Positions 17,990 through 27,197 are shown, numbered from the stretch's first letter. The stretch is 64,000 nt of DNA from Shewanella sp. Choline-02u-19 (GCF_002836205.1 NZ_PJBE01000013.1:2046001-2110000), one strand, 5' to 3'. Translations and numbers: made by a program. The notes: generated by a model from the sequence alone, not told the origin.

Positions 17990-18442
17990 CTATTGCATAT
18001 TTTTCAGTTTAATTCTTCGCTCAACTTTCATCGTTTCGACTTGAGTATTTATTGTATTAATAAGCTCGCCGATATTTTCGTTTACAAGTGCCCCTCCTTT
18101 GTGAGCAACCCACACTTTAGCAATTGTCAGAATCAACCTTTCAGCTTGGTTCAATTCATGACCTTGAGCAACTTTAACAAATAATATATGACTACTTGAA
18201 AACAAACAGTTTAAAACCAACTTATCACTCAACGGAGTATCTGAATCGTGTTTATGTTCAGATAGCCATATGGGCTCCCCATCACTATAAACTAATGCCG
18301 CGATTAAATTAGTGACAGTACTTTGTTTGGTTGCGCCAACAAACAACTGCAATATTGGACCGGATGTTTGCAACGCAAGTAAAAGACTGTAACCCAGTTT
18401 TGATTTATTCCATTGTTGCACAATAGAGCGAATAAACGTCAT
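17990..18442 (-). CDS. dmsH: DMSO reductase operon protein DmsH (unknown function)
   Basis: A 150-residue protein, the last gene of the dms cluster, starting 10 bases after dmsG stops and preceded by TTAGGT before its ATG. By position it corresponds to Shewanella dmsH, whose role is unknown. I see no cofactor motif, signal peptide or obvious membrane helix. It has a hydrophobic N-terminal third (LGYSLLLALQTSGPILQLFVGA) and a basic tail. A maturation or accessory role for the Mo enzyme is inferred only from linkage. Confidence 0.65.
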   Translation of the reverse strand: MTFIRSIVQQWNKSKLGYSLLLALQTSGPILQLFVGATKQSTVTNLIAALVYSDGEPIWLSEHKHDSDTPLSDKLVLNCLFSSSHILFVKVAQGHELNQAERLILTIAKVWVAHKGGALVNENIGELINTINTQVETMKVERRIKLKNMQ

Positions 18443-18452
18443 TGCACGTTAC

Positions 18453-19118
18453 CTAACGGTAGATAGCGATGGATTTAGGGGTGATTTCAAATATTTGAGC
18501 CAGATGTAAAAAATACTCCCGAAATAATATCGAAAAACCTTTAAAAAAATCTGTTCTAGCATGAATTGCAGCTAACTCTAAACATCTATCACCCCAGGGT
18601 AATAGATGTTCCTGTAGTAAGTTTTTCATAACGCCTTTAACTGATGAATCACGAGCATTGCTTATCATCTGTTCCAATAAAAATGCCAAAACAGCGACTA
18701 TAAGACCAATATGATCAACAGGTTCATTAGTATTTAGGTCAACGTTAATACCATTGGCGATATAAAATGCTTTCAATTCGACAGTAGTACGGTCATTCAG
18801 CAACAGCGAAGTACTGGTATAAGCAGAGCCCCAAGGTGCGGCCTGAGGAGTACCGGGGCCAAAAAATAATTGACCGTAATCGAGCTTTAACTGTATCAGT
18901 TCATCTTCAGTATTTTGCCAATTTTCTAGATATTGCTTTAGGTATTGTAAACCTTGTAACTCATCAGCTGAGTTTGATAATCGAGGCCAACTATCAACAA
19001 TATTTTGACTCTTAAAAGTATCAATTAAATCTCTTTCAGGGTACATGCTTAAAACAGTATGCATTACATTTGCGATGGCTTGCATTTCTATAAGTTTGTC
19101 TTCGTTCATATCATTCAC
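18453..19118 (-). CDS. dmsG: TorD/DmsD-family molybdoenzyme chaperone DmsG
   Basis: A 221-residue all-helical cytoplasmic chaperone of the TorD/DmsD family, which binds the signal peptide of the catalytic subunit and holds it until the molybdenum cofactor is inserted. Family hallmarks are LDYGQLFFGPGTPQAAPWGSAY and the later NEPVDHIGLIVAVLAFLL (the E/NxPDHI-type motif), followed by LLPWGDRCLELA. It lies between dmsB and dmsH on the minus strand and its client is presumably DmsA, which carries a twin-arginine signal. Confidence 0.88.
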   Translation of the reverse strand: MNDMNEDKLIEMQAIANVMHTVLSMYPERDLIDTFKSQNIVDSWPRLSNSADELQGLQYLKQYLENWQNTEDELIQLKLDYGQLFFGPGTPQAAPWGSAYTSTSLLLNDRTTVELKAFYIANGINVDLNTNEPVDHIGLIVAVLAFLLEQMISNARDSSVKGVMKNLLQEHLLPWGDRCLELAAIHARTDFFKGFSILFREYFLHLAQIFEITPKSIAIYR

Positions 19119-19175
19119 ATTGGACTTTATGGCTGAGAGAAAAAGGGTGCAATGATTGCACCCTCACTAGACTTT

Positions 19176-19853
19176 CTAAACTTCGCGAACGTTTAACACT
19201 TTACCGTTAGCAGAACCTGACGGCTGAGCTTTTCTAGACCCTTTAACAATTAAGTTTGGAGTTGTAATTGATGCAGACGGTAATGGAGCAAAGTGAGCAT
19301 CGCCATCACCATACTTAGCACGAAGGTTTGCCATGGTGTCAAAGTCAAGCGCACGCAATGGGCAGCCCTCAACACACACCGGCTTTTTACCTTCAACTAA
19401 GCGGTCTAAACAGCCATCACACTTAGTCATCACTTCCCGCTCTCTATCTATTTGAGGGGCATCATAAGGGCAAGCTCGTGAACAACTTTCACAACCTATA
19501 CATAATGATTCATTGACCAATACCAGCCCATCTTCACTGCGTTTATACATGGCTCCAGTCGGGCATGCTTTTACACAGACAGGTTCTGAGCAATGGTTAC
19601 ACCCTAAAGATGTATAGTAAGCAAAAACATTCTGTTTATAGCTACTATCACCATTCTGGCTCCATGATCCACCGCCATATTCGTACACTCGGCGCCATAA
19701 CATCCCAGGCAACGCCGATACACCGCTATTACTGACGTCATCTTGGTTTCGAGTTTCCCCCACCATTCGATCTTTACAAGCAATATGGCAAGTCTTACAA
19801 CCGGTACATTTGCTGCTATCGAAATAGAATCCTAATTGAGTTTCCTGTGTCAT
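19176..19853 (-). CDS. dmsB: DMSO reductase iron-sulfur subunit DmsB
   Basis: A 225-residue electron-transfer subunit with four [4Fe-4S] clusters. The four cysteine groups are CTGCKTCHIAC, CNHCSEPVCVKACP, CIGCESCSRACP and CDGCLDRLVEGKKPVCVEGCP, the DmsB pattern. There is no signal of its own; it is expected to travel folded with DmsA. In the extracellular system it would receive electrons from DmsE across the outer membrane and pass them to the Mo centre. A purine-rich GGGGAA site precedes its ATG, 11 bases after the dmsA stop. Confidence 0.93.
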   Translation of the reverse strand: MTQETQLGFYFDSSKCTGCKTCHIACKDRMVGETRNQDDVSNSGVSALPGMLWRRVYEYGGGSWSQNGDSSYKQNVFAYYTSLGCNHCSEPVCVKACPTGAMYKRSEDGLVLVNESLCIGCESCSRACPYDAPQIDREREVMTKCDGCLDRLVEGKKPVCVEGCPLRALDFDTMANLRAKYGDGDAHFAPLPSASITTPNLIVKGSRKAQPSGSANGKVLNVREV

Positions 19854-19864
19854 TTTTATTCCCC

Positions 19865-22411
19865 TTAAGCTTTAGCAACCTGTACGCGATTGGTATGTTG
19901 TGGATTACCCTTTGTTATTGGAGATGGGTGATATTTTGTCAATGTATTGATACATCCCCCTACATCTAGCACGTGGCCAGATGGACCAACCTTTCCATTC
20001 GCATCCGGTTTGTACCAAGCCCCTTGACCTAAGGAGCAAATACCAGGGGTCACTCTTGGAGTCAGTTTGACAGGCAATTCGATTGTGCCTCTGTCATTGT
20101 ATACATGAACCATATCACCATCAGATAAGCCACGAGATACCGCATCCTGTGGGTTCATCCATACCGCATCTTCTACCGCTTCTCGAAGCCAAGCCACATT
20201 GTGATAACTCGAGTGCGTGCGTCCTTTAGTGTGATAACCACAAAGTTGTAACGGGAAGCCGTCATCAATTGCACCTTGATCTTCGTAACCATCCCACGTG
20301 ATAACATATTGAGGTAATGGCGTGATCACATCACCTGCAGGTAATGTCCACGTAGCGGCTTTTCGCGCAAGTGATATTGAGAAAATTTCAAACTTACCCG
20401 AAATTGTTGGGCGTGGATTTGAAACTGGATCTTGAATAAATGATTGGTATGCAATTACCGATGAAGCCATGTACTTACGGAATAAACCAATGTCTTGTGC
20501 TTCTTTATATGTATCTGGCATATCAACATCAGCATTCATTGATTTTGTTGTTTGATAAAGCTCTTCACACCATTGCTGGCCAGTCAGACCACCAGTGTAT
20601 TCTTGCTCTACACCCATCGCCTTCGCAATACCGCTACAAATCTCATACATTGACTGCGCTTCGCCTAGTGGCTCAAGCGATGTGCTCATAAAGGTCGCGT
20701 ATGCCATTTGGCCGGATGCATATGAATCATTTGCGTAATCAACTGATTCTAACCATGTACTGTCTGGTAATAAGTAATCGGCAAACTTGGCTGACGCCGT
20801 CATCCAGCAATCGCTCACGATAATGAGTTCACATTGGCTGTCATCTTCTAAGATTTGAGCGGTACCATTACTGTCTGAGTGTTGGTTAATAAGGGCATTA
20901 CCCGCACAATTAATGATGGCCTTGATGTTAGTGCCTAATTTAGCAGGGTTGTTATCTACTCTTTCTTCTGCACCACTTGCTTTAAAACGAACACCGTCGG
21001 TATGACCGGTATAATCTTCACCACGCACAACGGCATCAGACCATGTATAAACCGGTATTGTCACATCCACAGGGTTTGTTCCAGCTGGCATGCCTGCAAT
21101 ACCAAAACTATAGCTTGAAGGCATTGCGCCACTGTTAACACCCGCTTGACCAATTTTACCGGTCATAATCGCTAAGGTGTATACCGCACGGGTCGCTTGA
21201 TCACCATTGGCATGACGGCTTATACCTGCTCCAGCAGAAATATACGGCGCCTTTGCGACCATAATGGCAGTCGCTAACGCAATGATTTGCTCCTCTGGTA
21301 CACCACATATACCTGCAGCCCAAGCTGGGGTACGAGCACCCTCTCCAACATAGACGCCTTCACCTAGAATATATTCATAATAGTTTTGGTCAGGATCTAT
21401 ATGCTCTGCATGTGACGCAATATAAGGGTCTGCATCGAGTGCGACAGATTCTTTTGCCGCCACAAGTGATGCTCGGTCATAACCCACCGCGTATTTGTCT
21501 AAAAATGTTTTAGCGTTACTCTCAACCCAGCCACTATTTATCATCTGATAAATAACCGCCTCAATCAAAGCTGCATCAGTTCCTGGTCGAATCGCTAACC
21601 ATTCATCTTCAGTGCCACGCATTGAATCTGTGTAGCGAGGCTCAATCATCCAGACTTTAATATCTTTCTGATTCAGCTCTAGCGCTTTAACAAAGTCATA
21701 GCCTTCACCACTACCACTCATACGCGTTTCAGCGGGATTAAAACCGAATCCAATAAATAAATCTGAGTTTTCGATTTCACTTAATGAACTACCAGCAATA
21801 CTGTCCCATTGATTACCATATGTTGCCATACAAGCGGCATAAGCACCGGCCCATGAGTAATCCCAGTGATGGTCCAGAAAACCGCCGTTTAAATTCAGTA
21901 AACGTCCCCAAGTGGCGGTATTTGATGAGAAGCCATAGTAAGCCCCCGTACCATAGTGCATATAAATTGATTCGGGTCCGTAAGAGTCTTTGATAGTTTT
22001 TAGCTTTTCAGCAATTTCAGAGTAAGCCTGCTCCCAACTAATAGGCACAAATTGACCTTCGCCACGCTTACCAACACGCTTCATTGGCGAACGTAGTCTG
22101 TCAGTTGCGTAAGTGCGTTGACGAAGTGAACGACCACGTGGACAAGCACGAACTTGATGGTTTACACCGTACTCATCTGTAGTTTCATGGTCAGTTTCTA
22201 TACGCGTGATCACTCCATCTTTACTGTAAACTTTGATTGGGCAGTTAGAACCACAGTTAACTAAACACGCAGACCAATTAAGTTGTTCATCAGCTGTCAC
22301 TGGCGGCTCCGGTGGCACAACATCGACATCGTCTGAACTTGTCTTACAACCTGTTACTGTTGCCGCACAACTCAGTGCCGCGCTCATCTTCAAAAAATTT
22401 CTACGTTCCAT
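19865..22411 (-). CDS. dmsA: DMSO reductase catalytic subunit DmsA (molybdopterin, TAT lipoprotein)
   Basis: An 848-residue Mo-bis-MGD oxidoreductase that reduces DMSO to dimethyl sulfide as a terminal acceptor. The N-terminus combines a twin-arginine signal (ERRNFLKMSAA) with a lipobox ending at Cys22 (TVTGC), so it is exported folded and lipid-anchored, as in extracellular Shewanella DmsA. The FS0 cysteines are 49, 53, 57 and 90 (CLVNCGSNC ... RACPRGR). The Mo ligand is probably the Ser in DYSWAGA (about residue 186). The C-terminal domain has the NDRGTIELPVKLT segment. GAGGA precedes the ATG. It is preceded by dmsF, 32 bases away. Confidence 0.94.
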   Translation of the reverse strand: MERRNFLKMSAALSCAATVTGCKTSSDDVDVVPPEPPVTADEQLNWSACLVNCGSNCPIKVYSKDGVITRIETDHETTDEYGVNHQVRACPRGRSLRQRTYATDRLRSPMKRVGKRGEGQFVPISWEQAYSEIAEKLKTIKDSYGPESIYMHYGTGAYYGFSSNTATWGRLLNLNGGFLDHHWDYSWAGAYAACMATYGNQWDSIAGSSLSEIENSDLFIGFGFNPAETRMSGSGEGYDFVKALELNQKDIKVWMIEPRYTDSMRGTEDEWLAIRPGTDAALIEAVIYQMINSGWVESNAKTFLDKYAVGYDRASLVAAKESVALDADPYIASHAEHIDPDQNYYEYILGEGVYVGEGARTPAWAAGICGVPEEQIIALATAIMVAKAPYISAGAGISRHANGDQATRAVYTLAIMTGKIGQAGVNSGAMPSSYSFGIAGMPAGTNPVDVTIPVYTWSDAVVRGEDYTGHTDGVRFKASGAEERVDNNPAKLGTNIKAIINCAGNALINQHSDSNGTAQILEDDSQCELIIVSDCWMTASAKFADYLLPDSTWLESVDYANDSYASGQMAYATFMSTSLEPLGEAQSMYEICSGIAKAMGVEQEYTGGLTGQQWCEELYQTTKSMNADVDMPDTYKEAQDIGLFRKYMASSVIAYQSFIQDPVSNPRPTISGKFEIFSISLARKAATWTLPAGDVITPLPQYVITWDGYEDQGAIDDGFPLQLCGYHTKGRTHSSYHNVAWLREAVEDAVWMNPQDAVSRGLSDGDMVHVYNDRGTIELPVKLTPRVTPGICSLGQGAWYKPDANGKVGPSGHVLDVGGCINTLTKYHPSPITKGNPQHTNRVQVAKA

Positions 22412-22443
22412 ACATCTATCCTCGTAGTTATGCTGATCACGAC

Positions 22444-24438
22444 TTAGCGTAATTTGTAGCTAAACGACAACATCACTTGGTGTGCGTTATAGTCATGGTT
22501 GATATCACCGAGCGTCACCAGCCCTGAAATGCTGTCTACATCCACCACTGCTGCATCGGTGTCATAGTAGCGTTCATAGCGATAACTCAGTTTTAATGCC
22601 ATTTGCTCATTAAGCGCGTAATCCGCGTATACACTGGCACTGTGGTTATAGCTGTAGTAGTCACCATAAGGCTGGCTACCATCAGCGGTTACATAGGTGT
22701 CACTTATCGAGTTACTAAATAGGTAATCTAGCCCCAACGTCAGCTGGTCTTGCATCAAACCGCCATAACTCAAACCAGCACCAATATTGATAAACTCATC
22801 TTCAATATCGGTATACCAATCCGCGGTGCTGTAAGACTGACTGCCCGCTTGCGACGAGTTAATCCATTGCTGCCCAACAAATCCATAGGCATCAATCTGC
22901 GAACTCAATTGCATATTCAAGTTCACGTCATAGCCGTAGTCGTCTGACTCGGTTAAGCCGATTTGTGTTTCGTCATAATCGTCTTTGGCATATCGAGCGC
23001 TGAAATCAACACTCACCCAATCAAGCGGCATATGCGCAACTTTGAGCTCTACCGAATTACGTGTACGGTCGGCCAAGTAGTATTTGCGCATTAAACTATT
23101 TTCTTCTGACGACGTAAGTGCATCGGTTTCATACGTTGAGCCACCACGATTGGCGTACTCGGCATTAAGGTTGATGTTAAAACCCTCCAATGCGCGGACG
23201 TTAAACTTCATCCATAAGCTGTCATCCTTGGTTTCTTCGCGATCGCTAAAGCTACGCTCGACTTCTTTACGGTCATAGCCCGCTTGTAAGCGATAACCAC
23301 TGGCAATGCGATAACTGGCATTGACCTTGTAGGTACTACGCTCATAATCTCGCGGCGTATTTTGCCTAAACGCACCTGTCACACTGTTGTAGTTGTACTG
23401 TGCAAATTCAGCCGTTGAGCTTTTATTATCACGATCGCTGTAATCAACACTGCCGCCGAGACGTAAGCGATTACTGACCATGGAGGTTACGGCCAATCGG
23501 CCATCTAAAGTGTCGACTTGACCATCCCAACTTTGCAGCGGGTTGCCGCTCATTTGGATTAAGTCTTCATCTTGGATCATTCGTCCTGACACCAAGCGAC
23601 CACTAATGACGGTGCGGTTTAAGCGGTACTGACCTGATAACGACACTTGATGTGCTTGGTTGTCTGGGCTGGCAGCGTAAATGTCGTCGCTGTACGGTAA
23701 GCTCAAATCACTGATGCTGTTCTCGTAAGCACTCCCGAAGTAACTCAACTCGGTGAGCCAGTTATCACCATGAAACGCAATACCGGCATCCCACTGCTTA
23801 GTGGTCGCATCGACAGGTAAACCAAAATTCACTGGCTGAGGCGTCACGATACTGCTGGATTGATGACCGGTTTTATCTTCTTGGTTATAACGTATAAAGC
23901 CGCGGTAAAAGTCCTGCCCATACTCCAGCCCTAAACCTAACTTTTCACGCTCTAAGGCCAAGTCAAATTGATTGATACTAGTACTTGGCGTGAGCAAACC
24001 CTTGTTGTGCCATAGCTGACTTTGGACATCTCCGGCTTGGTAGGTTTTCAGTGCCGCGTAATCAACGGCCACCTCATACAAACCTGCCTGCCCTAGCGTA
24101 ATACTGGCAAAACCATTATCCATTCCGAGCTGATGTGCTTGAACATTAGCGCGGTAACCTGATTTAGCTTGGTAGTTAACATCACCACTCACTGCACCCA
24201 CAAAGCCCTCTTCAGCGGTACCTAATGCATTACCGGCATGGATATCATCGATATCGTTATAGCCCGCCGCGACACTCACCTCACTGCGGTAAGCACTACT
24301 ATCGCCACAGCGCTTACACTCATATTGACTGGTATTTACCTTGCTAGTGTTAGCTTGCCCGACGCCAAAGCCAGCGGCGAAACTAGTCCCTGACACCGCC
24401 AATATCGACAACGTAATAAGATTGATTTTGAATGACAT
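22444..24438 (-). CDS. dmsF: MtrB/PioB-family outer membrane beta-barrel DmsF
   Basis: A 664-residue outer-membrane porin that sheathes the decaheme cytochrome so electrons can cross the outer membrane. It has a signal peptide (cleavage after TSFA, about residue 21), then the N-terminal CKRC motif (residues 41-44) characteristic of MtrB homologues, then alternating amphipathic strands rich in Tyr, Ser and Asp. It ends in HQVMLSFSYKLR with an aromatic/basic terminus, as expected for a barrel. Together with DmsE it forms an MtrAB-like conduit to surface-exposed DmsAB. Confidence 0.92.
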   Translation of the reverse strand: MSFKINLITLSILAVSGTSFAAGFGVGQANTSKVNTSQYECKRCGDSSAYRSEVSVAAGYNDIDDIHAGNALGTAEEGFVGAVSGDVNYQAKSGYRANVQAHQLGMDNGFASITLGQAGLYEVAVDYAALKTYQAGDVQSQLWHNKGLLTPSTSINQFDLALEREKLGLGLEYGQDFYRGFIRYNQEDKTGHQSSSIVTPQPVNFGLPVDATTKQWDAGIAFHGDNWLTELSYFGSAYENSISDLSLPYSDDIYAASPDNQAHQVSLSGQYRLNRTVISGRLVSGRMIQDEDLIQMSGNPLQSWDGQVDTLDGRLAVTSMVSNRLRLGGSVDYSDRDNKSSTAEFAQYNYNSVTGAFRQNTPRDYERSTYKVNASYRIASGYRLQAGYDRKEVERSFSDREETKDDSLWMKFNVRALEGFNINLNAEYANRGGSTYETDALTSSEENSLMRKYYLADRTRNSVELKVAHMPLDWVSVDFSARYAKDDYDETQIGLTESDDYGYDVNLNMQLSSQIDAYGFVGQQWINSSQAGSQSYSTADWYTDIEDEFINIGAGLSYGGLMQDQLTLGLDYLFSNSISDTYVTADGSQPYGDYYSYNHSASVYADYALNEQMALKLSYRYERYYDTDAAVVDVDSISGLVTLGDINHDYNAHQVMLSFSYKLR

Positions 24439-24452
24439 AATCTTGCTCTCCC

Positions 24453-25403
24453 TTAACGTTGCAGCAAGCTGCCTGATGGGTGGTTAGAACCATGAATTTG
24501 GCTATGGCAGTTCAAACAACTCTTACCGCCGCCAAAGGCGTCCATTCCTGGTTCAACAACCACGCGACTGGCGTGTCCATCATTGACGTGGCACTGCTGA
24601 CACAACTGTGGCGCACGCTGCTTGACCATGCCTTCATTGACACTTCCATGGGGGTTATGACAGGTAACACAATCTTCAGTTACAGGGGCATGCTCCCATA
24701 AGAAAGGACCCCGTTTTTCGGCATGACAGCTGTAACAAGTGTCGTTTACTGTGGCTTTAGTCAGGGCGTTTTCACCCATAGATCCGTGAGGCGCGTGACA
24801 ATCGATACAAGTCATCTCGTCCCATTTGAGCGGATGAGATGAGCGTTTACTCATGTCATTTTTTTGCTCGGCGTGACAGCTGACACAAGTATCATTGACT
24901 GTTAACTTAGCTAGCACAGGGTCTTTAGCGGCATGCACGTTATGGCAATCACTACAGGCTATTTCTTCAAGGTTATGTGTACTGCTGTGCCAGCTCATCT
25001 GCTGCGCATCGTTATGACAACCTTGGCAGACACTGTTTTTCGTTGTTGCGGCTAACTGACTCTGAGGTCCAAAGCTAATCATTGGCTCTTTGCCGCCTTT
25101 ATTATGCTTACCTTGCGGGCCATGGCATGCTTCACACTGTAAGCCTGACATCGGTGAGTTAGCGGTAGTGCCTTGACCATGTGCACCATCAAATATCGCC
25201 ATCACTTTAGCGTTTTTACGATGGCACATAAGGCAAGAGTCAGCGCCTTTTGCGGAATATTGGCCCGCGGCAAACTTATCCATTAAGGTTGCTTCAAGTT
25301 CATCTGCAGATAAATCATCCCACGCAGTGGCATTCACTTGCGGTAATATGGATAAAGTACAGATAATGCAGAGTAATTTAATTGTGTTTCGATACCATTT
25401 CAT
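24453..25403 (-). CDS. dmsE: Decaheme c-type cytochrome DmsE (MtrA family)
   Basis: A 316-residue periplasmic multiheme cytochrome. There are exactly ten CxxCH sites: CLMCH, CEACH, CQGCH, CSDCH, CVSCH, CIDCH, CYSCH, CVTCH, CQQCH and CLNCH. A signal peptide ends after QVNA. MtrA-family spacing and the DTCVSCHAEQK/DTCYSCHAEKR repeat support DmsE. It accepts electrons from the inner-membrane quinol dehydrogenase CymA in known Shewanella systems; cymA is not in this window. The first gene of the dms operon, it has AAGGTG upstream of its ATG and a long control region beyond. Confidence 0.94.
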   Translation of the reverse strand: MKWYRNTIKLLCIICTLSILPQVNATAWDDLSADELEATLMDKFAAGQYSAKGADSCLMCHRKNAKVMAIFDGAHGQGTTANSPMSGLQCEACHGPQGKHNKGGKEPMISFGPQSQLAATTKNSVCQGCHNDAQQMSWHSSTHNLEEIACSDCHNVHAAKDPVLAKLTVNDTCVSCHAEQKNDMSKRSSHPLKWDEMTCIDCHAPHGSMGENALTKATVNDTCYSCHAEKRGPFLWEHAPVTEDCVTCHNPHGSVNEGMVKQRAPQLCQQCHVNDGHASRVVVEPGMDAFGGGKSCLNCHSQIHGSNHPSGSLLQR

Positions 25404-25638
25404 AAATACACCTTTGACGCATGTTTAAATAAAATACTGTAGGAACCTTATTAAGTCAGTAGTCTCAACAGCATTAAAATCAATATACATTAGAAATTTA
25501 AAGTACCTAAAACGCCTTTTATTACCTTAGCACCCATAATATTTAAAACGTTTTAAACAATTAAAAACCTAGGGTGCCAATTTAACTAAAAACACCAACA
25601 AAAACCTACATACCCATATATAAAATAACAAAAACCCA

Positions 25639-25652
25639 GTGACCTACCTCAC
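25639..25652. promoter_or_regulatory. CRP-like binding site upstream of dmsE
   Basis: GTGACCTACCTCAC at 25639-25652 fits the CRP core GTGA-N6-TCAC and is followed by A, giving TCACA. It lies about 235 bases upstream of the dmsE ATG and 160 bases before the divergent regulator. In Shewanella, CRP rather than FNR is the main activator of anaerobic respiration genes including dms, so the site is expected. Binding here is inference. Confidence 0.55.
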
Positions 25653-25681
25653 AAAACAATAAAGTGTAGCAAAATCTAACA

Positions 25682-25712
25682 TCAGTCCCACTTATTAATA
25701 AAGTGGGACTGA
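25682..25712. repeat. 12-bp perfect inverted repeat in the dms control region
   Basis: The arms TCAGTCCCACTT (25682-25693) and AAGTGGGACTGA (25701-25712) are separated by 7 bases. No T run follows on either strand, so it does not look like a terminator; a protein-binding dyad or a structured 5' leader is more likely. Confidence 0.65.
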
Positions 25713-25748
25713 CACCACAATTATATAGGCTTAAAAAGTTATCTATTG

Positions 25749-25770
25749 TATTTACAACATTATGTAAATA
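25749..25770. promoter_or_regulatory. 22-bp CRP/FNR-type dyad before the regulator gene
   Basis: A perfect TATTTACA-N6-TGTAAATA dyad at 25749-25770. The 8-6-8 geometry is that of CRP/FNR-superfamily operators, but its sequence differs from both the CRP and FNR consensus. It sits 39 bases before the start of the CRP-like regulator, which makes autoregulation plausible. Confidence 0.5.
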
Positions 25771-25809
25771 ACCTTTTATCGGTTATTTATAGATTGACGA
25801 GGTTTTAAA

Positions 25810-26604
25810 ATGGTACAGGCCATATCTTTAAGTGCAGAAATGAAAAGTAAGGCCACTATTTTCATTCCTCAAGAGGTTAACAGTGATATACACCGTTACT
25901 TTTTATTAAATGGTGAAACCAAAATAATAAAAAAGGGAAGTTCAATCCCAAAGAGCATATTGCTACATAATTTCATATACTTAGATGATGGAATTTTGTT
26001 TTACATTAAGCGTACTAATGATTATACAAGACCAAAGTTTGTCAACATTATCATCCCCAATAGATTGACTGATTATCATTTACTGCTTGAAGATAATTGC
26101 ACTTGCTGTAAAACAATCAAGGCAGCCAGAGATAGTAAAATTATAGCCGTCCCTAAAATATTGATTACAGGACTAATAGAAACAAACATTAAACTTTTCA
26201 CTAAGTTTATGTTTGACTCTAATTTCTTCATGGAAAGGCAAGCCGCTCTTACACTTTTTTTATTGACCTCGTCACCTGAAGAAAAATTAATCAAATTCCT
26301 GTTTGATATTTTAACGTCAACCCATACTGACTTTTCAAGTGATTGGCTTCCATTTAACTTTAAATTAACTAGAGAAGAAATATCCGATGTACTACATATA
26401 AGTGTAATAAAACTAGACTTGATGCTAGGTGCATTACGAAAGAAAAATCTAATAAAAAAGGAAGATAATGTTCTCTTAATTAACCCTGCGATATTCAATG
26501 AGTTATCGCCGTGCCCTTTAGGTCGAGAGGATGCCACTGGTTGCAAATCTAACAACATGAAAAAATTTAAATCACAAAACATGATTGACATTAATAATAC
26601 TTAA
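25810..26604 (+). CDS. Crp/Fnr family transcriptional regulator (divergent from dms)
   Basis: A 264-residue protein with CRP/FNR-superfamily organisation: an N-terminal beta-rich cyclic-nucleotide-binding-like half (about 1-120), a dimer helix (about 135-175, MERQAALTLFLLTSSPEEKLIKFL) and a C-terminal helix-turn-helix (about 190-235, FKLTREEISDVLHISVIKLDLMLGALRKKNLI). The FNR four-cysteine N-terminal cluster and the phosphate-binding RxS of CRP are not evident. CTCCK appears near residue 98, so the signal may be different. A tail with two further Cys follows. GAGG stands upstream of the ATG. Its divergence from dmsE suggests a pathway-specific activator. Confidence 0.75.
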   Translation: MVQAISLSAEMKSKATIFIPQEVNSDIHRYFLLNGETKIIKKGSSIPKSILLHNFIYLDDGILFYIKRTNDYTRPKFVNIIIPNRLTDYHLLLEDNCTCCKTIKAARDSKIIAVPKILITGLIETNIKLFTKFMFDSNFFMERQAALTLFLLTSSPEEKLIKFLFDILTSTHTDFSSDWLPFNFKLTREEISDVLHISVIKLDLMLGALRKKNLIKKEDNVLLINPAIFNELSPCPLGREDATGCKSNNMKKFKSQNMIDINNT

Positions 26605-27197
26605 TATTTAGACGCCACATCAATTCGATAACTAATGATCGACAGATTGATCATCTGACACTCCCATCATCACAAAAAAAACTCAGTATTCCATACGCTT
26701 GTGCCTGTTGAATACACCACCGCGCTGTTCATCAAATCCCAGTTCTAGACGCTACTACCCCAGGTGTTTTATCGATTAGGCAGCTTGTTTCCTAATTGGC
26801 ATCCCTAGTTCCATGTCTTTGTTGATTGCTTTTATACCCGCTCAAGCTTCACCTAGCTCGGCTAGGTAATCCCAAAGGCTAAGTTTCGGACTAACCAACT
26901 GCTTATATCGATATATCGCTGTTTCAGATAGTGACCTTTGATGATAATCACCCGGTAGTCGTACCGCTTGAAGCTGCAAGCTCTTTTAATTGTTCTTTTT
27001 TTCATACGAATTATACCCAATAATTCATTTTAAAATCCTGCACGAATACTTGGAAATCAACCTTAATATAAGGAGACGGCCTCTTTGGTTTATTGATGAC
27101 TGGCATTACAAATATTCTTACAGTGGATAGCGACAAAGCCAATATATGCCAAATTTCATACTAGATGCATTAGATAAACTAAATAAAAAGTGAACTT
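26605..27197. other. Gene-free stretch holding an IS remnant
   Basis: No intact gene was seen on either strand. The part from about 26776 to 26990 encodes a broken transposase C-terminus on the minus strand, listed separately. The rest is AT-rich sequence without recognisable structure. Confidence 0.5.
26776..26990 (-). pseudogene. IS5-type transposase C-terminal remnant
   Basis: The minus strand translates as LQAVRLPGDYHQRSLSETA, then IYRYKQLVSPKLSLWDY, LAELGEA, a stop, AGIKAINKDMELGMPIRKQAA and a stop. The HQRSLSETAIYRYK segment and the terminal KAINK...LGMP block are characteristic of the DDE C-terminus of IS5-family transposases. There is an in-frame stop after LGEA, and the N-terminal catalytic part is missing: a stop lies just before the fragment begins. 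This is an old decayed insertion sequence. Confidence 0.7.

Noticed and set aside
25682..25712. Terminator reading of the 12-bp inverted repeat upstream of dmsE
   Set aside because: No T tract on either side and both neighbouring genes start, rather than end, here.
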